From an uncultured Pseudomonadota bacterium (GTDB lineage: Bacteria; Myxococcota_A; Polyangia; Nannocystales; Nannocystaceae): a stretch of DNA of 64,000 nt. Location: contig CAJXVA010000003.1 of NCBI GenBank assembly GCA_913061055.1, positions 1 through 64,000 of the forward strand, in the 5' to 3' direction. The notes beneath the pieces are model-generated. The model was not told the origin of the DNA, ran no database searches, and saw only the letters and a list, made by a program, of their open reading frames with translations. The translations under genes were made by a program, and so were the position numbers. This document shows, one piece after another, positions 8,151-17,365 of this stretch. The first letter of the stretch is position 1, and the number at the start of each line of letters is the position of its first letter.

Positions 8151-9083
8151 GTGGCTGACTTGCCAAATCTTGCGAACCTCGACTATGTCGCCCGCGTCAA
8201 CCGGGCGATCGATCACATCGTCGGGAACTTGAGCGAACCGCTGAAGCTCGAGGATGTCGCCAGGGTCGCGTGCTTTTCCCCCTGCCACTTCCATCGCATC
8301 TTCAAGGGGCTGGTCGGCGAGACCCTCAACGTCTTCGTCAAGCGCGTTCGGTTGGAAAAGGCGGTCCACATGCTGAGTTATCGACAGGGCATGACCCTGA
8401 CGGACATCGCGCTCGCATGTGGTTTTTCCTCGAGTTCGGACTTTTCGCGGAGTTTCCGGAGCCGCTACGGCGTGCCGCCGCGGGTCTTCGACGTCGAAAC
8501 CTTCCGGCGGAGCAATCGCGAAACGATGCATCAGGATCACGCGGGTCCCCAGCAGCTCGCGCGTCTGCCCGCCGGCGACAATCCAGACGGGTTCGCCGTC
8601 ACGCTCCGCGATTGCCCGCGGCGGCGCGTCGCCTACATCCGCGTCCACCGTCCCTACGAGGGGAGCCACGTGATGGACGCGGTGACCCGCTTGCGAGTCT
8701 GGGCGGAGGGGCACGGCCTTGCCGACGGCCAGTGGCTCGGCTACCAGTGGGACGATCCGGAGGTCGTTGCGCTCGACAAGTGTCGCTACGACATCGGGCT
8801 CGAGGTTCCCGACTCCGTTCCGGCACAGGGCGGGGTGTGCATCCACGAGTTCGAGCCCATGAAGGTCGCAGAGCTCGAAATTGCCGGCGGGGTCGATCTG
8901 GAGATGCGCGCTCTCGACTGGCTCTACCTCACCTGGCTGCCGGCCAGTGGGTTCGTCCCCGACGACCAACCAGGTTTCGAAGCGTTCAACGGACAACCGT
9001 TCGCACACGGCTCCGAGTACTTCGAGTTGCGGGTGCAGCTGCCGGTGACCGAAGCCGCGCCGCACACGTTGCCAAAACGGTGA
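8151..9083 (+). CDS. AraC family regulator with GyrI-like effector domain
   Basis: Encodes 310 residues from a GTG at 8151. Residues about 13-110 are the double helix-turn-helix of AraC/XylS regulators (LEDVARVACFSPCHFHRIFK, then DIALACGFSSSSDFSRSFRS). Residues about 150-305 match the GyrI-like/SOUL effector-binding fold: RRRVAYIRVHRPYEGSHVMD, EGHGLADGQWLGYQWDDPEV, and a closing YFELRVQLPV strand. This DNA-binding plus GyrI-like layout is that of Rob/BmrR-type multidrug sensors. The short divergent spacer to the VOC gene must hold both promoters, so autoregulation together with control of the VOC gene is likely. Confidence 0.9.
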   Translation: MADLPNLANLDYVARVNRAIDHIVGNLSEPLKLEDVARVACFSPCHFHRIFKGLVGETLNVFVKRVRLEKAVHMLSYRQGMTLTDIALACGFSSSSDFSRSFRSRYGVPPRVFDVETFRRSNRETMHQDHAGPQQLARLPAGDNPDGFAVTLRDCPRRRVAYIRVHRPYEGSHVMDAVTRLRVWAEGHGLADGQWLGYQWDDPEVVALDKCRYDIGLEVPDSVPAQGGVCIHEFEPMKVAELEIAGGVDLEMRALDWLYLTWLPASGFVPDDQPGFEAFNGQPFAHGSEYFELRVQLPVTEAAPHTLPKR

Positions 9084-9160
9084 GGCTAGATCCCCGTCCA
9101 TCCTTCGTCGGTGTCGCACCGTGGGGCGGCGGGCGATCCGAAGCGGGATGCAGATGGAAC

Positions 9161-9197
9161 TTCACTCGAGGCGGAACACGCGAAGCCGCCGAGTGAA
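9161..9197. terminator. long inverted repeat between convergent genes
   Basis: TTCACTC at 9161-9167 pairs with GAGTGAA at 9191-9197, and inside it GGCGG (9170-9174) pairs with CCGCC (9186-9190). The stem has 12 pairs with a small bulge and an 11-nt loop. It lies between the convergent stops at 9083 and 9203. There is no T tract on either side, so it is either a bidirectional hairpin terminator of the GC-rich kind or an mRNA-end stabiliser. Confidence 0.4.
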
Positions 9198-9202
9198 CCC
9201 GA

Positions 9203-9826
9203 TCAGTCGCAGCTCTCGAAGCGCACGTCCGCGACCAAGGTGCCACCGTCTTCGAAGGCGCAGTTCAGCTTGAGCCTTCCGTCGAGCAGTCGAATCTCGT
9301 TGACCCAGGTATCGGTCTTCTTGACCTCCAGGTCGAACGTCGTGCACTGCGAAGGATCCACGCGGACGATGGTGCAGTCATCATTGTCCGGTCCCTTGCA
9401 GGACCCGGGCAGTTCGACGTCCAGGAAGTCTCCCTCCCGAGCGTCCACGACCGCCTTGATGGCGCCGGAGTTCTCGTCGTCTCCAAGGAGGAAGACGCCA
9501 TAGAAAGACTCGTGCTCACCCGATCGACATTGCTGCGGGACGAAGTTCAACGATCCGAGAGGCTCGCCCTGCGCCGTCACACTCCCCTCGGTGCTCGAGC
9601 ATCCTTTGAACATGAACACGGCCCAGAAAATGACGGCCCAGATGGGTAGCGCGAGTAAAGACCGAAGGAAGAGCTTTCGTTTGTTGGCAGGCGCTAGCCC
9701 TTGCGGTCGGGTCCCGGCCTCGACGGCACCCAGCTGCCCCGTCAGGCCATCCCTGGCCGAGCCACACTTGCTGCAGAATCGGTCGTTGGCATCGAATTGT
9801 TCGCCACAAGCTGTACAGAAGGTCAT
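9203..9826 (-). CDS. zinc-ribbon membrane protein, function unknown
   Basis: Encodes 207 residues. It opens with a rubredoxin-like zinc ribbon (MTFCTACGEQFDANDRFCSK, then CG), followed by a short linker, one membrane segment at about residues 52-72 (LFLRSLLALPIWAVIFWAVF) and a C-terminal domain of about 130 residues. The C-terminal part contains five or six Cys and acidic strands (DDENSGAIKAVVDAREGDF), so it probably lies outside the cytoplasm. Cytosolic zinc ribbon plus one helix plus exported domain is a common layout in myxobacteria with no assigned role. Confidence 0.8.
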   Translation of the reverse strand: MTFCTACGEQFDANDRFCSKCGSARDGLTGQLGAVEAGTRPQGLAPANKRKLFLRSLLALPIWAVIFWAVFMFKGCSSTEGSVTAQGEPLGSLNFVPQQCRSGEHESFYGVFLLGDDENSGAIKAVVDAREGDFLDVELPGSCKGPDNDDCTIVRVDPSQCTTFDLEVKKTDTWVNEIRLLDGRLKLNCAFEDGGTLVADVRFESCD

Positions 9827-10081
9827 TTGAACTCGATTCCGCGATGCCTGCCGGGGTCTTCCCGAGACATCGCACCCCGGTGGTGACGCGAGCGGGACAG
9901 CGGTTCAAAAGAACTTTCTTGGCCCCCTCGGCTTCGCCGAAACGGGCGGAGCTACGGTTGCGTCCAGGTATCTGGACCTGGCCCAGAGGCCGAGAGGGTA
10001 CGGACGCAGCCAGAACAATCGCCGCGGGCGTCCATCCCTCGGAGAACGACGTTGGCTCGCTGTCCTTGCTACGCTCCGCGC

Positions 10082-10675
10082 ATGCGGTACGCGCACGCCA
10101 TCATCGACGTCGCAGCAGCCCTGCTCCTGTCTTCCGGCTGCGGTGCGGACAGTGAAGGCACGACGGCCGCCGGAAGCTCGAGCGGCGCGGCTGAGACGGG
10201 AGCCCAAACTTCAACGACCTCGACGACGGGAACCTCGTCCAGCACGTCGGAGGTCGCGGGTACGTCATCCGAGTCGGGGTCCACGGGAACCCTTCCGGAT
10301 GTGCCTGTACCCTCTGGGCCGAACGGCGTGGTTTGCGGCGCTCTGACGTGTGCGCCGGAAGACGCCTGCAACATCTGCAATGCGGATGGCTCCACCTCGT
10401 GCGTTCCTCCGACAGGCGGCGTCGTCTGCCTCGATGGCTGGACGATGCAATGCGATGGGCCGGAGGACTGCGAAGCCGCGCAGCACTGCGTGTTCAACGT
10501 AACCCAGCTCGGCAACCTGGTGTCATGCGCGGACGAAGACTCGTTCGTCGTCTGCGACGCCACACCACAGATCGTCTGCCACGACGACGAGGACTGCCCC
10601 TCGGACTGCCAATACTGTGTCGCGCCGGAAGACGCTGCAAACTCGCCGGTCTCGTTCTGCCGCGTTGTTCCCTGA
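10082..10675 (+). CDS. Cys-rich secreted lipoprotein, function unknown
   Basis: Encodes 197 residues from the ATG at 10082 (signal MRYAHAIIDVAAALLLSSGC). A Ser/Thr/Gly linker covers residues about 20-75. The C-terminus carries about 14 Cys in short units such as CGALTCAPEDACNICNADGS, CDGPEDCEAAQHC and CHDDEDCPSDCQYC, which look like small disulfide knots. Such Cys-rich 'D/E-D-C' units are frequent in exported myxobacterial proteins. No catalytic motif seen. The 255 bp upstream hold no gene; a GTTC-AAAA-GAAC inverted repeat lies at 9902-9913. Confidence 0.75.
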   Translation: MRYAHAIIDVAAALLLSSGCGADSEGTTAAGSSSGAAETGAQTSTTSTTGTSSSTSEVAGTSSESGSTGTLPDVPVPSGPNGVVCGALTCAPEDACNICNADGSTSCVPPTGGVVCLDGWTMQCDGPEDCEAAQHCVFNVTQLGNLVSCADEDSFVVCDATPQIVCHDDEDCPSDCQYCVAPEDAANSPVSFCRVVP

Positions 10676-11140
10676 GAAGGGGATCCCGCCAAACTGAGCG
10701 ATTCAGCTCCCGAGCAACCGCCCTCGGCAGGACCACATCGACAGAAAGCTCAGCGGAGTCGGTGGGCGTGTGCCTCGAGTTCGCACCATGAAACCCACGA
10801 CCCGTTTGCCAAACTCGACGCGACCGAGCAGCTGGCCGACGCTCACAAGGCGGTGAAGAGGCCACGAGGGCCGGGGTTCGAGGCACGGACGAAGTCACGT
10901 CCCTCCGGTGGCGCTGGACGTTCTTCGGTCCTGAGCGACGAGAACGAGCCAGCTCCTCTCAAGTCCCCGATCTACCCAGGGAACGAACCAAGCCGGGCTA
11001 CGAAGAGATCCTGCAGGTGTTCCGCAAGGCCGGTTCCATGACCGCGCAAACGGAATGCGACACCATGGATCGCAGACGCAGGTGGGCCTCACTCGTACGT
11101 TGTGCGGTGACACCGGCGAAAGCTGGCCGGAGTAGGACAT
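10676..11140. other. gene-free stretch with possible coding debris
   Basis: No intact gene. Short runs look protein-like in different plus frames, for example DPFAKLDATEQLADAHKAVK (from about 10798) and GYEEILQVFRKAG (from about 11000), but they are broken by stops and frame changes. I could not assign them. They lie just in front of an OmpA-type gene that lacks its 5' end, so this stretch may be a deletion or rearrangement scar. Confidence 0.35.
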
Positions 11141-12178
11141 GTGTTCGCCCGCAACTTAGGGTGGACTACGTTCCGCGCTCGAAGTTTCTCGTTCTACCTC
11201 GGCGTCGCTCGGTTCGACCTGGGCGGTGTCATTCCAACAAGAACCCGCGACACGGGCAATCCCGCAACCGCGTGGGCCCTGCGCGGCCATCTGATCGCTC
11301 AGCTCGGGCTGTGGAGCGTGACCCCGTTCTTGTTGGCCGGGACCGGACTCCTCGGCGTCGATAGCGATGTGCCTCCGGCGTCCCTCGGCTCGGAGCAGGA
11401 CGTCGCCATTCACTTCGGCGGCGGCGTGAAGGCCTTCATCAACGATCGCATCATGCTGCGGCTGGACGTTCGAAACGTGGTCAGCAACCGCATCGGCGTG
11501 GGCGAGGGCCTCGCGTCCAGCCCCGAGATCCTGCTCGGGCTCACGGTCACGCTCGGTCGCAAGAAGAAGAAACGGCCCCGTCCCACGACCGGCGATCGGG
11601 ACGGCGACCACATCATCGACCGCGACGACTACTGCCCCGACGTCTACGGACCGGCTCCGCGGGGGTGCCCGACGGTCTGCATCGACGACAACGACGGTGA
11701 TGGTCTGGAGAACCCGATCGATAGCTGCCCCAACGACCCTGAGACCCGCAACGGGTTCGAGGACGCCGACGGCTGCCCCGACGAGGTGCCGCCGGAGTTC
11801 GACGATCTCGCCGGCATCATGGAAGGCATCAACTTCGAAACCGACAGGGCGAGCATCAAGTCCTCGTCCAAACCGAGGATCGACAACGCCGTTGAAGTCA
11901 TGAAGCGCTACCCCGACATCCGGGTGAGGATCACAGGCCACACGGACTCGCAGGGCGGATACCCCCACAACGTCGATCTGTCCAAGCGCCGTGCAGAGGC
12001 GGTGCGCAAGTCCATGGTGGACAGCGGCATCAAACCGGGCCGCATCGAAACCCGTGGCGTCGGACCCGACGAACCCGTCGATACCAACGAGACCGCACAG
12101 GGCCGAGCAAACAACCGGCGAATCGAGTTCACGATCCTGGGACAAGACGGCCCGGTGAAGACCAAGAAGTCGCCCTAA
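11141..12178 (+). CDS. OmpA-family protein, probably 5'-truncated
   Basis: The open frame gives 345 residues from a GTG at 11141. Residues about 1-145 look like the later strands of an outer-membrane beta-barrel (AWALRGHLIAQLGLWSVTPF, IMLRLDVRNVV). Then come thrombospondin-type-3 Ca-binding repeats (DGDHIIDRDDYCPDVYG, DNDGDGLENPIDSCPNDP). Residues about 225-335 are the peptidoglycan-binding OmpA domain with GINFETDRASIK, ITGHTDSQGG, LSKRRAEAVR and ANNRRIEF. No signal peptide or first strands precede it, and no alternative start upstream restores them. It is either a broken gene or one with a frameshift before 11141. If expressed without export, the barrel could not assemble. Confidence 0.75.
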   Translation: MFARNLGWTTFRARSFSFYLGVARFDLGGVIPTRTRDTGNPATAWALRGHLIAQLGLWSVTPFLLAGTGLLGVDSDVPPASLGSEQDVAIHFGGGVKAFINDRIMLRLDVRNVVSNRIGVGEGLASSPEILLGLTVTLGRKKKKRPRPTTGDRDGDHIIDRDDYCPDVYGPAPRGCPTVCIDDNDGDGLENPIDSCPNDPETRNGFEDADGCPDEVPPEFDDLAGIMEGINFETDRASIKSSSKPRIDNAVEVMKRYPDIRVRITGHTDSQGGYPHNVDLSKRRAEAVRKSMVDSGIKPGRIETRGVGPDEPVDTNETAQGRANNRRIEFTILGQDGPVKTKKSP

Positions 12179-12638
12179 ATCGCCCACTCTTGCACCCGCA
12201 CGCCGGACGCGGGCTCACCGGGCACGGTCCCGTGGGATCGCGAGGCGTCGATGCAGGCGGCGGGACTCGACCGGCGACTTCACGGTCGTCGGGTCTCAGC
12301 TCCAGCGAATCGGTCCGCGCCTCCGCTTGCGGCTCGCCGCCGGCAAGCGCGACCGCGCTGGCCTCACGCGCCCGGTGCGAACGCACCAACAATGATGGAG
12401 TCGCCCCCCGGCGTCTGCACGAGGTCGCCGTGGTCACACGACTCGCCTTGCGCCGAGCACTCTCCCGATTGCAGGTCGTCGTCGACAGGGCAAGTGCTGG
12501 GGAACGGCGGGGTCCCCGTTTCGGGATCCTGCGATGACGCTCGTTGTCTGAGCTTCATCCCGGTGCCGCGTTCTTCGTCACCTTCCGCCGCCGCCGTTCC
12601 TCGTCTAGGACTGGCGAATCCGAGCGGGAGAGGAGACC
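12179..12638. other. gene-poor stretch before the first kinase gene
   Basis: No convincing intact gene, apart from a possible minus-strand remnant described separately. The right end holds the strong ribosome binding site of the kinase gene (GGGAGAGGAGACC before the ATG at 12639), and so presumably its promoter. Confidence 0.4.
12364..12558 (-). pseudogene. possible remnant of a small Cys-rich protein gene
   Basis: A 64-residue frame from an ATG at 12558 contains CPVDDDLQSGECSAQGESCD, a spacing of acidic residues and Cys typical of small exported Cys-rich myxobacterial proteins. There is no signal peptide and the frame ends abruptly, so if real it is a fragment. Codon quality is middling and it could be chance. 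Confidence 0.22.
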
Positions 12639-15600
12639 ATGAGGGCATCGATGAGTTCCTCGTCGCACCGGTCTGCGGGGGAATCTGCTCAACTCGAGAC
12701 GGCGGTGGTTTCCAGCCGCGAGACTGGCGGGACAGACGACGCGATCCTCGAGACGCTGGCAGAGTTCTCCCCACCGCCGGAACTCGACCGCTACGTGGTC
12801 GTGGAGATCATCGGGCGAGGAGGACTGGGACTGGTCTACGCCGCGAGAGACCCCGTACCCGAGCGCCTTGTAGCGATCAAGCTGATTCGCTCTCGAAACA
12901 AGCGCGACCGAAGCAAGGCGACAGCCCGTTTCCTACGAGAGGCACAGGCGCTCGCAAAGCTCTCCGACCCGAACGTCGTGAGCGTCTACGACGTGGGTAC
13001 CTATGACGACGACGGCCCCTCCGCGTTTGTGGTCATGGAGCTCATCGCGGGCGAGACCCTGTCGGCATGGCTCGAGCAGGAGCGGGACGTCACAGAAATC
13101 GTTCACACATTCGCGCTCGCCGGTCGGGGCCTCGCTGCCGCGCATGCGCACGGGTTGGTCCACCGCGACTTCAAGCCGGACAACGTGATGGTGTGTGATG
13201 ACGGCGCGGTCAAGGTTCTCGACTTTGGCTTGGCTCTGATCGACGGGCAGGGAGAGAGCAGCGCGGGGCTATCGGTGGATCCCGCGACCGATTCAGTGCC
13301 GCTGTCTCCGCCGCGGTTGACCGAAACGGGGCTGGTCATGGGAACGGCACGCTACATGGCGCCCGAGCAGCACGCAGGCAGCGGGGTCGGGCCTGCCGTC
13401 GACCAGTTTTCGTTCTGCCTGGCCCTTCTTCGGGCGCTGCGAGGCGGGACGGATATCTACGACGCCGTGAGCCTGAGAGAGTTGGCGGTCCACAAGTCCG
13501 AGGAACGGGTCCTCGACCGCCCCGAAGGCGATCGAACGCCGCGCCATATCGAGAAGATCCTCCGCCGTGGCCTCTCCCCACAGCCTGGCGATCGTTGGGC
13601 CTCGATGGATGCGTTGCTCGGCGCCCTCACCCACCGCGTCCGCAGACGCTGGATCTTGCCCGTCGCAGCGGGGATCTGCCTCACCGGCATGGCCGCGTGG
13701 GCGGCCTCCCAACCGACGACACACGGCTGCGAAGACGGGGCGGACCGGCTGGAGCGCGCGTGGACCAGAGCTCACCTCGACGAGGTCAAGGTCCGGCTCG
13801 AGCAAGCGGATCCGAAGCTTGCACCGGCGGCTTGGACAGCGCTGCAGACATGGTCGGCCGCAGAGGTCGACGGATGGTCCGATGCATATCGGAGCACGTG
13901 CGCCAAACTCGACTCTGGTGTGCCCGAGGCAGCCGCGTTCGATCAGCGCATGCAGTGTCTGCGAGTCATGGCGGCATCGCGGGAGGGCCTCTTGGAGGTG
14001 CTTGCGGAACCGACCGAAAGGCTCGTAGGACGCCTCCCCGATCAGCTCGACGCGATGCGGCCGATCGCCGAGTGCGGGGAGGACGGAAGACTCGCGCGTG
14101 CGATGATCTTGCCCACACGCGCCCAGGACCGAGAGCGCGTCATCCAGCTGCGCGAGCGTCTTCAGCGCGCCAGAACCCTCTCGGAGTCAGCCCGGCTCGA
14201 TGAGGCTCGCGAGGTCGTCACCGCGGCCGTCCTCGAAGCCAGGGAAATCGGTTTCGAGCCCGTCGTGGCCGAGACGGCGGTTGCGCTCGGCCTTCTCGAG
14301 CTCGACGCCGGATCGTTCGAGGCCGCGGTCGTGGCGTTTGCAGAAGCCGCCGCCGCCGGAGAGTCGTCGCGGCAGGACTTCGCCGCCACGGAGGCGGCAG
14401 CGGGCGCGACCTTCGTACTCGCGACCCGCCTGGGACGCCCGGAGGAGGCACGGCGTTGGCTCGCACGGGCCAGATCCTCTCTCGAGCGGGCGGGACGGCC
14501 CGCAGAGCTAGAGCTCCGGGTGGTTCTCGGGGAGACAGCGCTGCGGTATGGCGCGGAGGACTACGCCGGCGTCGCCGAGCTGCTTGCCGACTTTCTTCTC
14601 CGCTTCGAGGCTCACAGCGCGAAGGATCGGCTGCAGGTCACGGTGCTACTCGGCAACCTCGCAACCGCACAACAGATGCTCGGCGACTATCCAGCCGCGC
14701 TCGCGAGGCTTGAGGAAGCGCTCGCGTTGCGTATCGAGCTCCTCGGTGCTGACCACCCCAAGATCGCCCCGCTTCGCTTCAACCTCGCCAACACCTACTC
14801 CAAGGCGGGGCGCTACCGCGAGGCGATCGAGGAGTATGAGCTCGCGATCGACAGCGTCGAGGCGCGGCTGGGGGCCGACCACTTCGAGGTCGCAAACTTC
14901 TACACCGGACGCGGTGTCGCCCTGAAGAAGCAAGGTCGTTACGACGAAGCGCGAAAAGACTACGAGCACGCACTCGACGTGATGCGAAAGAGCGTGGGTA
15001 CAGACGCCCCCCAGGTCGCGATGCTGCTCGCCAACTTGGGCAACCTCGCCAAGCGGACCGGGGATCCCGACGAGGCGCTCGAGCTTCATCAGCAGGCTCT
15101 CGCGATCCGGGAGAAGCGTCTGGGTGGCGAGCACTCCGACATCGCCTCCTCGCTGGACGACATCGGGTCGCTGTTGCGGGCGCAGGGACGGGTCGACGAC
15201 GGCCTCGGTCGGCACCAAAGGGCGCTGACGATTCGGACGAAGGTCCTGGGCGAGGACCATCCCTCGCTCGCGCTGTCGCACGTCCTGATCGGCAACAGCC
15301 ACCTCGACGCCGGACGTCTCGACGAGGCGGAGCGGTGGTATCGGACCGGTCAGAGGCTGCGTGCCAAGGTTGGCGACCACGAAAACGGTGCCGGCTTGCT
15401 GTTCTTCGGAGAGGGCCGGGTTGCGCTTGCTCGGGGGGAGACGACCGCTGCGATGGAGTCCCTCGGTCGAAGCCTCGAGTTCCTCACCAAGAGCGGGGCA
15501 GCAGCAGAGCTGCTCGGCGAGGTTCGCTTCGCGCTTGCACGTGCTCGCTGGAGCGCCGGGGACAAAGCCCTCGCCCGGGACGCGGTCGCACAGGCTCGCG

Positions 15601-15677
15601 TCGAGTTGCGGACCGGCGGCGCAGCGACCCAAAACCGTCTCGCTGAGCTCGAAGCCTGGACGCTCACGCTTCGCTGA
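12639..15677 (+). CDS. transmembrane Ser/Thr protein kinase with TPR array (RD type)
   Basis: Encodes 1012 residues; the ATG at 12639 has a near-ideal ribosome binding site. The kinase domain (about 51-330) has the Gly loop GRGGLGLVY (59-67), Lys81 in VAIKL, Glu101 in REAQ, HRDFKPDN (175-182) and DFG (195-197), so all catalytic residues are present. A single membrane helix follows at about 337-355 (ILPVAAGICLTGMAAWAA). The exported or C-terminal 650 residues are helical, with at least seven canonical TPRs from about residue 660 (for example YPAALARLEEALALRIELLG). Membrane kinase plus TPR sensor is a standard myxobacterial signalling protein. Substrate and signal are unknown. A second protein of the same layout sits at 21319-23922. 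Confidence 0.95.
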   Translation: MRASMSSSSHRSAGESAQLETAVVSSRETGGTDDAILETLAEFSPPPELDRYVVVEIIGRGGLGLVYAARDPVPERLVAIKLIRSRNKRDRSKATARFLREAQALAKLSDPNVVSVYDVGTYDDDGPSAFVVMELIAGETLSAWLEQERDVTEIVHTFALAGRGLAAAHAHGLVHRDFKPDNVMVCDDGAVKVLDFGLALIDGQGESSAGLSVDPATDSVPLSPPRLTETGLVMGTARYMAPEQHAGSGVGPAVDQFSFCLALLRALRGGTDIYDAVSLRELAVHKSEERVLDRPEGDRTPRHIEKILRRGLSPQPGDRWASMDALLGALTHRVRRRWILPVAAGICLTGMAAWAASQPTTHGCEDGADRLERAWTRAHLDEVKVRLEQADPKLAPAAWTALQTWSAAEVDGWSDAYRSTCAKLDSGVPEAAAFDQRMQCLRVMAASREGLLEVLAEPTERLVGRLPDQLDAMRPIAECGEDGRLARAMILPTRAQDRERVIQLRERLQRARTLSESARLDEAREVVTAAVLEAREIGFEPVVAETAVALGLLELDAGSFEAAVVAFAEAAAAGESSRQDFAATEAAAGATFVLATRLGRPEEARRWLARARSSLERAGRPAELELRVVLGETALRYGAEDYAGVAELLADFLLRFEAHSAKDRLQVTVLLGNLATAQQMLGDYPAALARLEEALALRIELLGADHPKIAPLRFNLANTYSKAGRYREAIEEYELAIDSVEARLGADHFEVANFYTGRGVALKKQGRYDEARKDYEHALDVMRKSVGTDAPQVAMLLANLGNLAKRTGDPDEALELHQQALAIREKRLGGEHSDIASSLDDIGSLLRAQGRVDDGLGRHQRALTIRTKVLGEDHPSLALSHVLIGNSHLDAGRLDEAERWYRTGQRLRAKVGDHENGAGLLFFGEGRVALARGETTAAMESLGRSLEFLTKSGAAAELLGEVRFALARARWSAGDKALARDAVAQARVELRTGGAATQNRLAELEAWTLTLR

Positions 15678-15810
15678 TCCTGCTCAACGGCACGGGGAGC
15701 ATCAGCGCCGCGACCCTCGTCGCGCCCGACCGCTCGGTATCGCCCTCGTGACACCTCGCTGGCATCGGGACCAGTTGACAGCGTATTCAGAGTTACACAT
15801 CCTGCACCAT

Positions 15811-17235
15811 ATGATGCGGCTTCGACTTGCCCTCGTCCTGCCCCTACTCGCCCCGATGGCTTGCACGGACGACGCTGGAGGCAACGACGCAAGCGGTGAC
15901 ACGACCGGGACCTCTGGGACCTCTGGGACCTCTGGGACCTCCGAGGCGCAGAGCGGGACCACCGGCTCCACCGACGACGGCGACACCACCGGCGACACCG
16001 ACGACGGCGACACCACCGGCGACACCGACGGTGACGACACCACCGGCTCCACCGAGTCCACCGGCACCACGCCCGATCCGTTCTGTGGAGACGGATCCCT
16101 CGACGAGGGGGAAGCGTGCGACGACGGGGACGCCAACGCCGACGATGCATCTTGCACGAGCGAGTGCGTGATGGCGACTTGCGGCGACGGGCTCATCTAC
16201 ACCGGCGTCGAGAGCTGTGACGACTCGGGTGCGTCCGCGGAGTGCGACGACGATTGCACCCTGGTCGAGTGCGGCGACGGTGTGGTCAACGAAACCGCAG
16301 GCGAGCTCTGCGACACCGACACCGAAGTGACCTGCGCCGACGAGGGCTTCGACGGCGGCGAGCTGTCCTGTAGCTCCGACACCTGCCAGCCAGACACCAG
16401 CCTGTGCTTCTCCAGCATCGACGTCACGTTCACCGTGTGCGGCAATGCTGGCAACCTCGGCCCCTCGCAAGCCGACTGCGATGCGGAGTACGTCGGCACC
16501 GACCTCGATGGCGATGTCGTCCTCGATGCCGGCATTCAAGAGTGGACCGCGCCCTACACCGCGACCTACACCATCGAGGCTTGGGGCGCGCAGGCAGGCG
16601 ATCACAACAATGGCGTTGGCGGCAGAGGAGCCCGGGTACGGGGGGACTTCGCGCTCACGCAAGGAGACGTATTGCGACTCCTGGTCGGGCAGAGCGGCAG
16701 CGACGGAGAACTCTATGACGTTGGTGGTGGCGGGGGGACGTTCGTCGTCCTCGAGGACGGGACCCCGTTGATCGTCGCCGGTGGTGGTGGGGGCGTGGGA
16801 AACTGTGGAGGCACGGACCTGCCCACCCAAGACGGCAGCGCGGCCGAGGGTGACGGGAGCGGCGGCCAGGGCGGCAACGACGGCGGTTGGTGTGGCTGCG
16901 GCGGAGACGGGAGCCCAGGTGGCGGCTTCGAGACCAACGGAATGCCCAGCGGCGGTGCCTCGTTCCTCAACGGTGGTGCCGGAGACGATACCGAGCGGGC
17001 GGGTCAGTGCGTCGACTCGGGCATCGGGGGCTTTGGCGGCGGCGGTAACGGAGGCAACGGCGGCGGTGGTGGTGGTGGGTATGCCGGTGGCGACGGCGGC
17101 GGATCGAACGGCGGTGGAGGGGCGAGCGGCGCGGCCGGCAAAGGCGGCGAGTCCTACAACGTCGGTACGAACCCCGAGGCCGAGGACGGCGCAAACGCTG
17201 GCGAGGGCGCCGTACGCATCCTGCTGGCGCCCTAG
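15811..17235 (+). CDS. lipoprotein with Myxococcus Cys repeats and glycine-rich domain
   Basis: Encodes 474 residues from the ATG at 15811 (or 15814); signal ends LLAPMAC. Order of parts: Thr/Gly/Asp linker (about 20-88); two or three myxobacterial Cys-rich repeats of the CGDGSLDEGEACDDGD type (about 90-185); a beta segment beginning SIDVTFTVCGNAGNLGPSQA; then from about residue 250 a domain starting TYTIEAWGAQAGDHNNGVGG. The latter is rich in Gly runs (VGGGGGTFVVLEDGTPLIVA, GGGGGVGNCGG) and ends EGAVRILLAP. This matches the glycine-rich fold first known from animal ALK/LTK receptors and also found in bacterial surface proteins. A binding or adhesion role at the cell surface is likely; the ligand is unknown. 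Confidence 0.85.
   Translation: MMRLRLALVLPLLAPMACTDDAGGNDASGDTTGTSGTSGTSGTSEAQSGTTGSTDDGDTTGDTDDGDTTGDTDGDDTTGSTESTGTTPDPFCGDGSLDEGEACDDGDANADDASCTSECVMATCGDGLIYTGVESCDDSGASAECDDDCTLVECGDGVVNETAGELCDTDTEVTCADEGFDGGELSCSSDTCQPDTSLCFSSIDVTFTVCGNAGNLGPSQADCDAEYVGTDLDGDVVLDAGIQEWTAPYTATYTIEAWGAQAGDHNNGVGGRGARVRGDFALTQGDVLRLLVGQSGSDGELYDVGGGGGTFVVLEDGTPLIVAGGGGGVGNCGGTDLPTQDGSAAEGDGSGGQGGNDGGWCGCGGDGSPGGGFETNGMPSGGASFLNGGAGDDTERAGQCVDSGIGGFGGGGNGGNGGGGGGGYAGGDGGGSNGGGGASGAAGKGGESYNVGTNPEAEDGANAGEGAVRILLAP
15907..16047 (+). repeat. in-frame short tandem repeats in a lipoprotein linker
   Basis: Four 9-bp copies of GGGACCTCT/C at 15907-15942 encode GTS triplets. Two exact 27-bp copies, at 15970-15996 and 15997-16023, and a partial third to 16047 encode TDDGDTTGD. 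Units are multiples of three, so copy number can change without frameshift. Confidence 0.85.
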
Positions 17236-17365
17236 TGGATCGGTGGGGAACGCGAGCGCCGGGTCGTAGCTGTAAGAGCCGGGCCCTGCCCCGCGTCCCC
17301 TGCCAAAACGCCAACAAAGCGCTCTTCGTCGTGATCGTTCCGACGGGGCGCGGCACTCACAGAGC

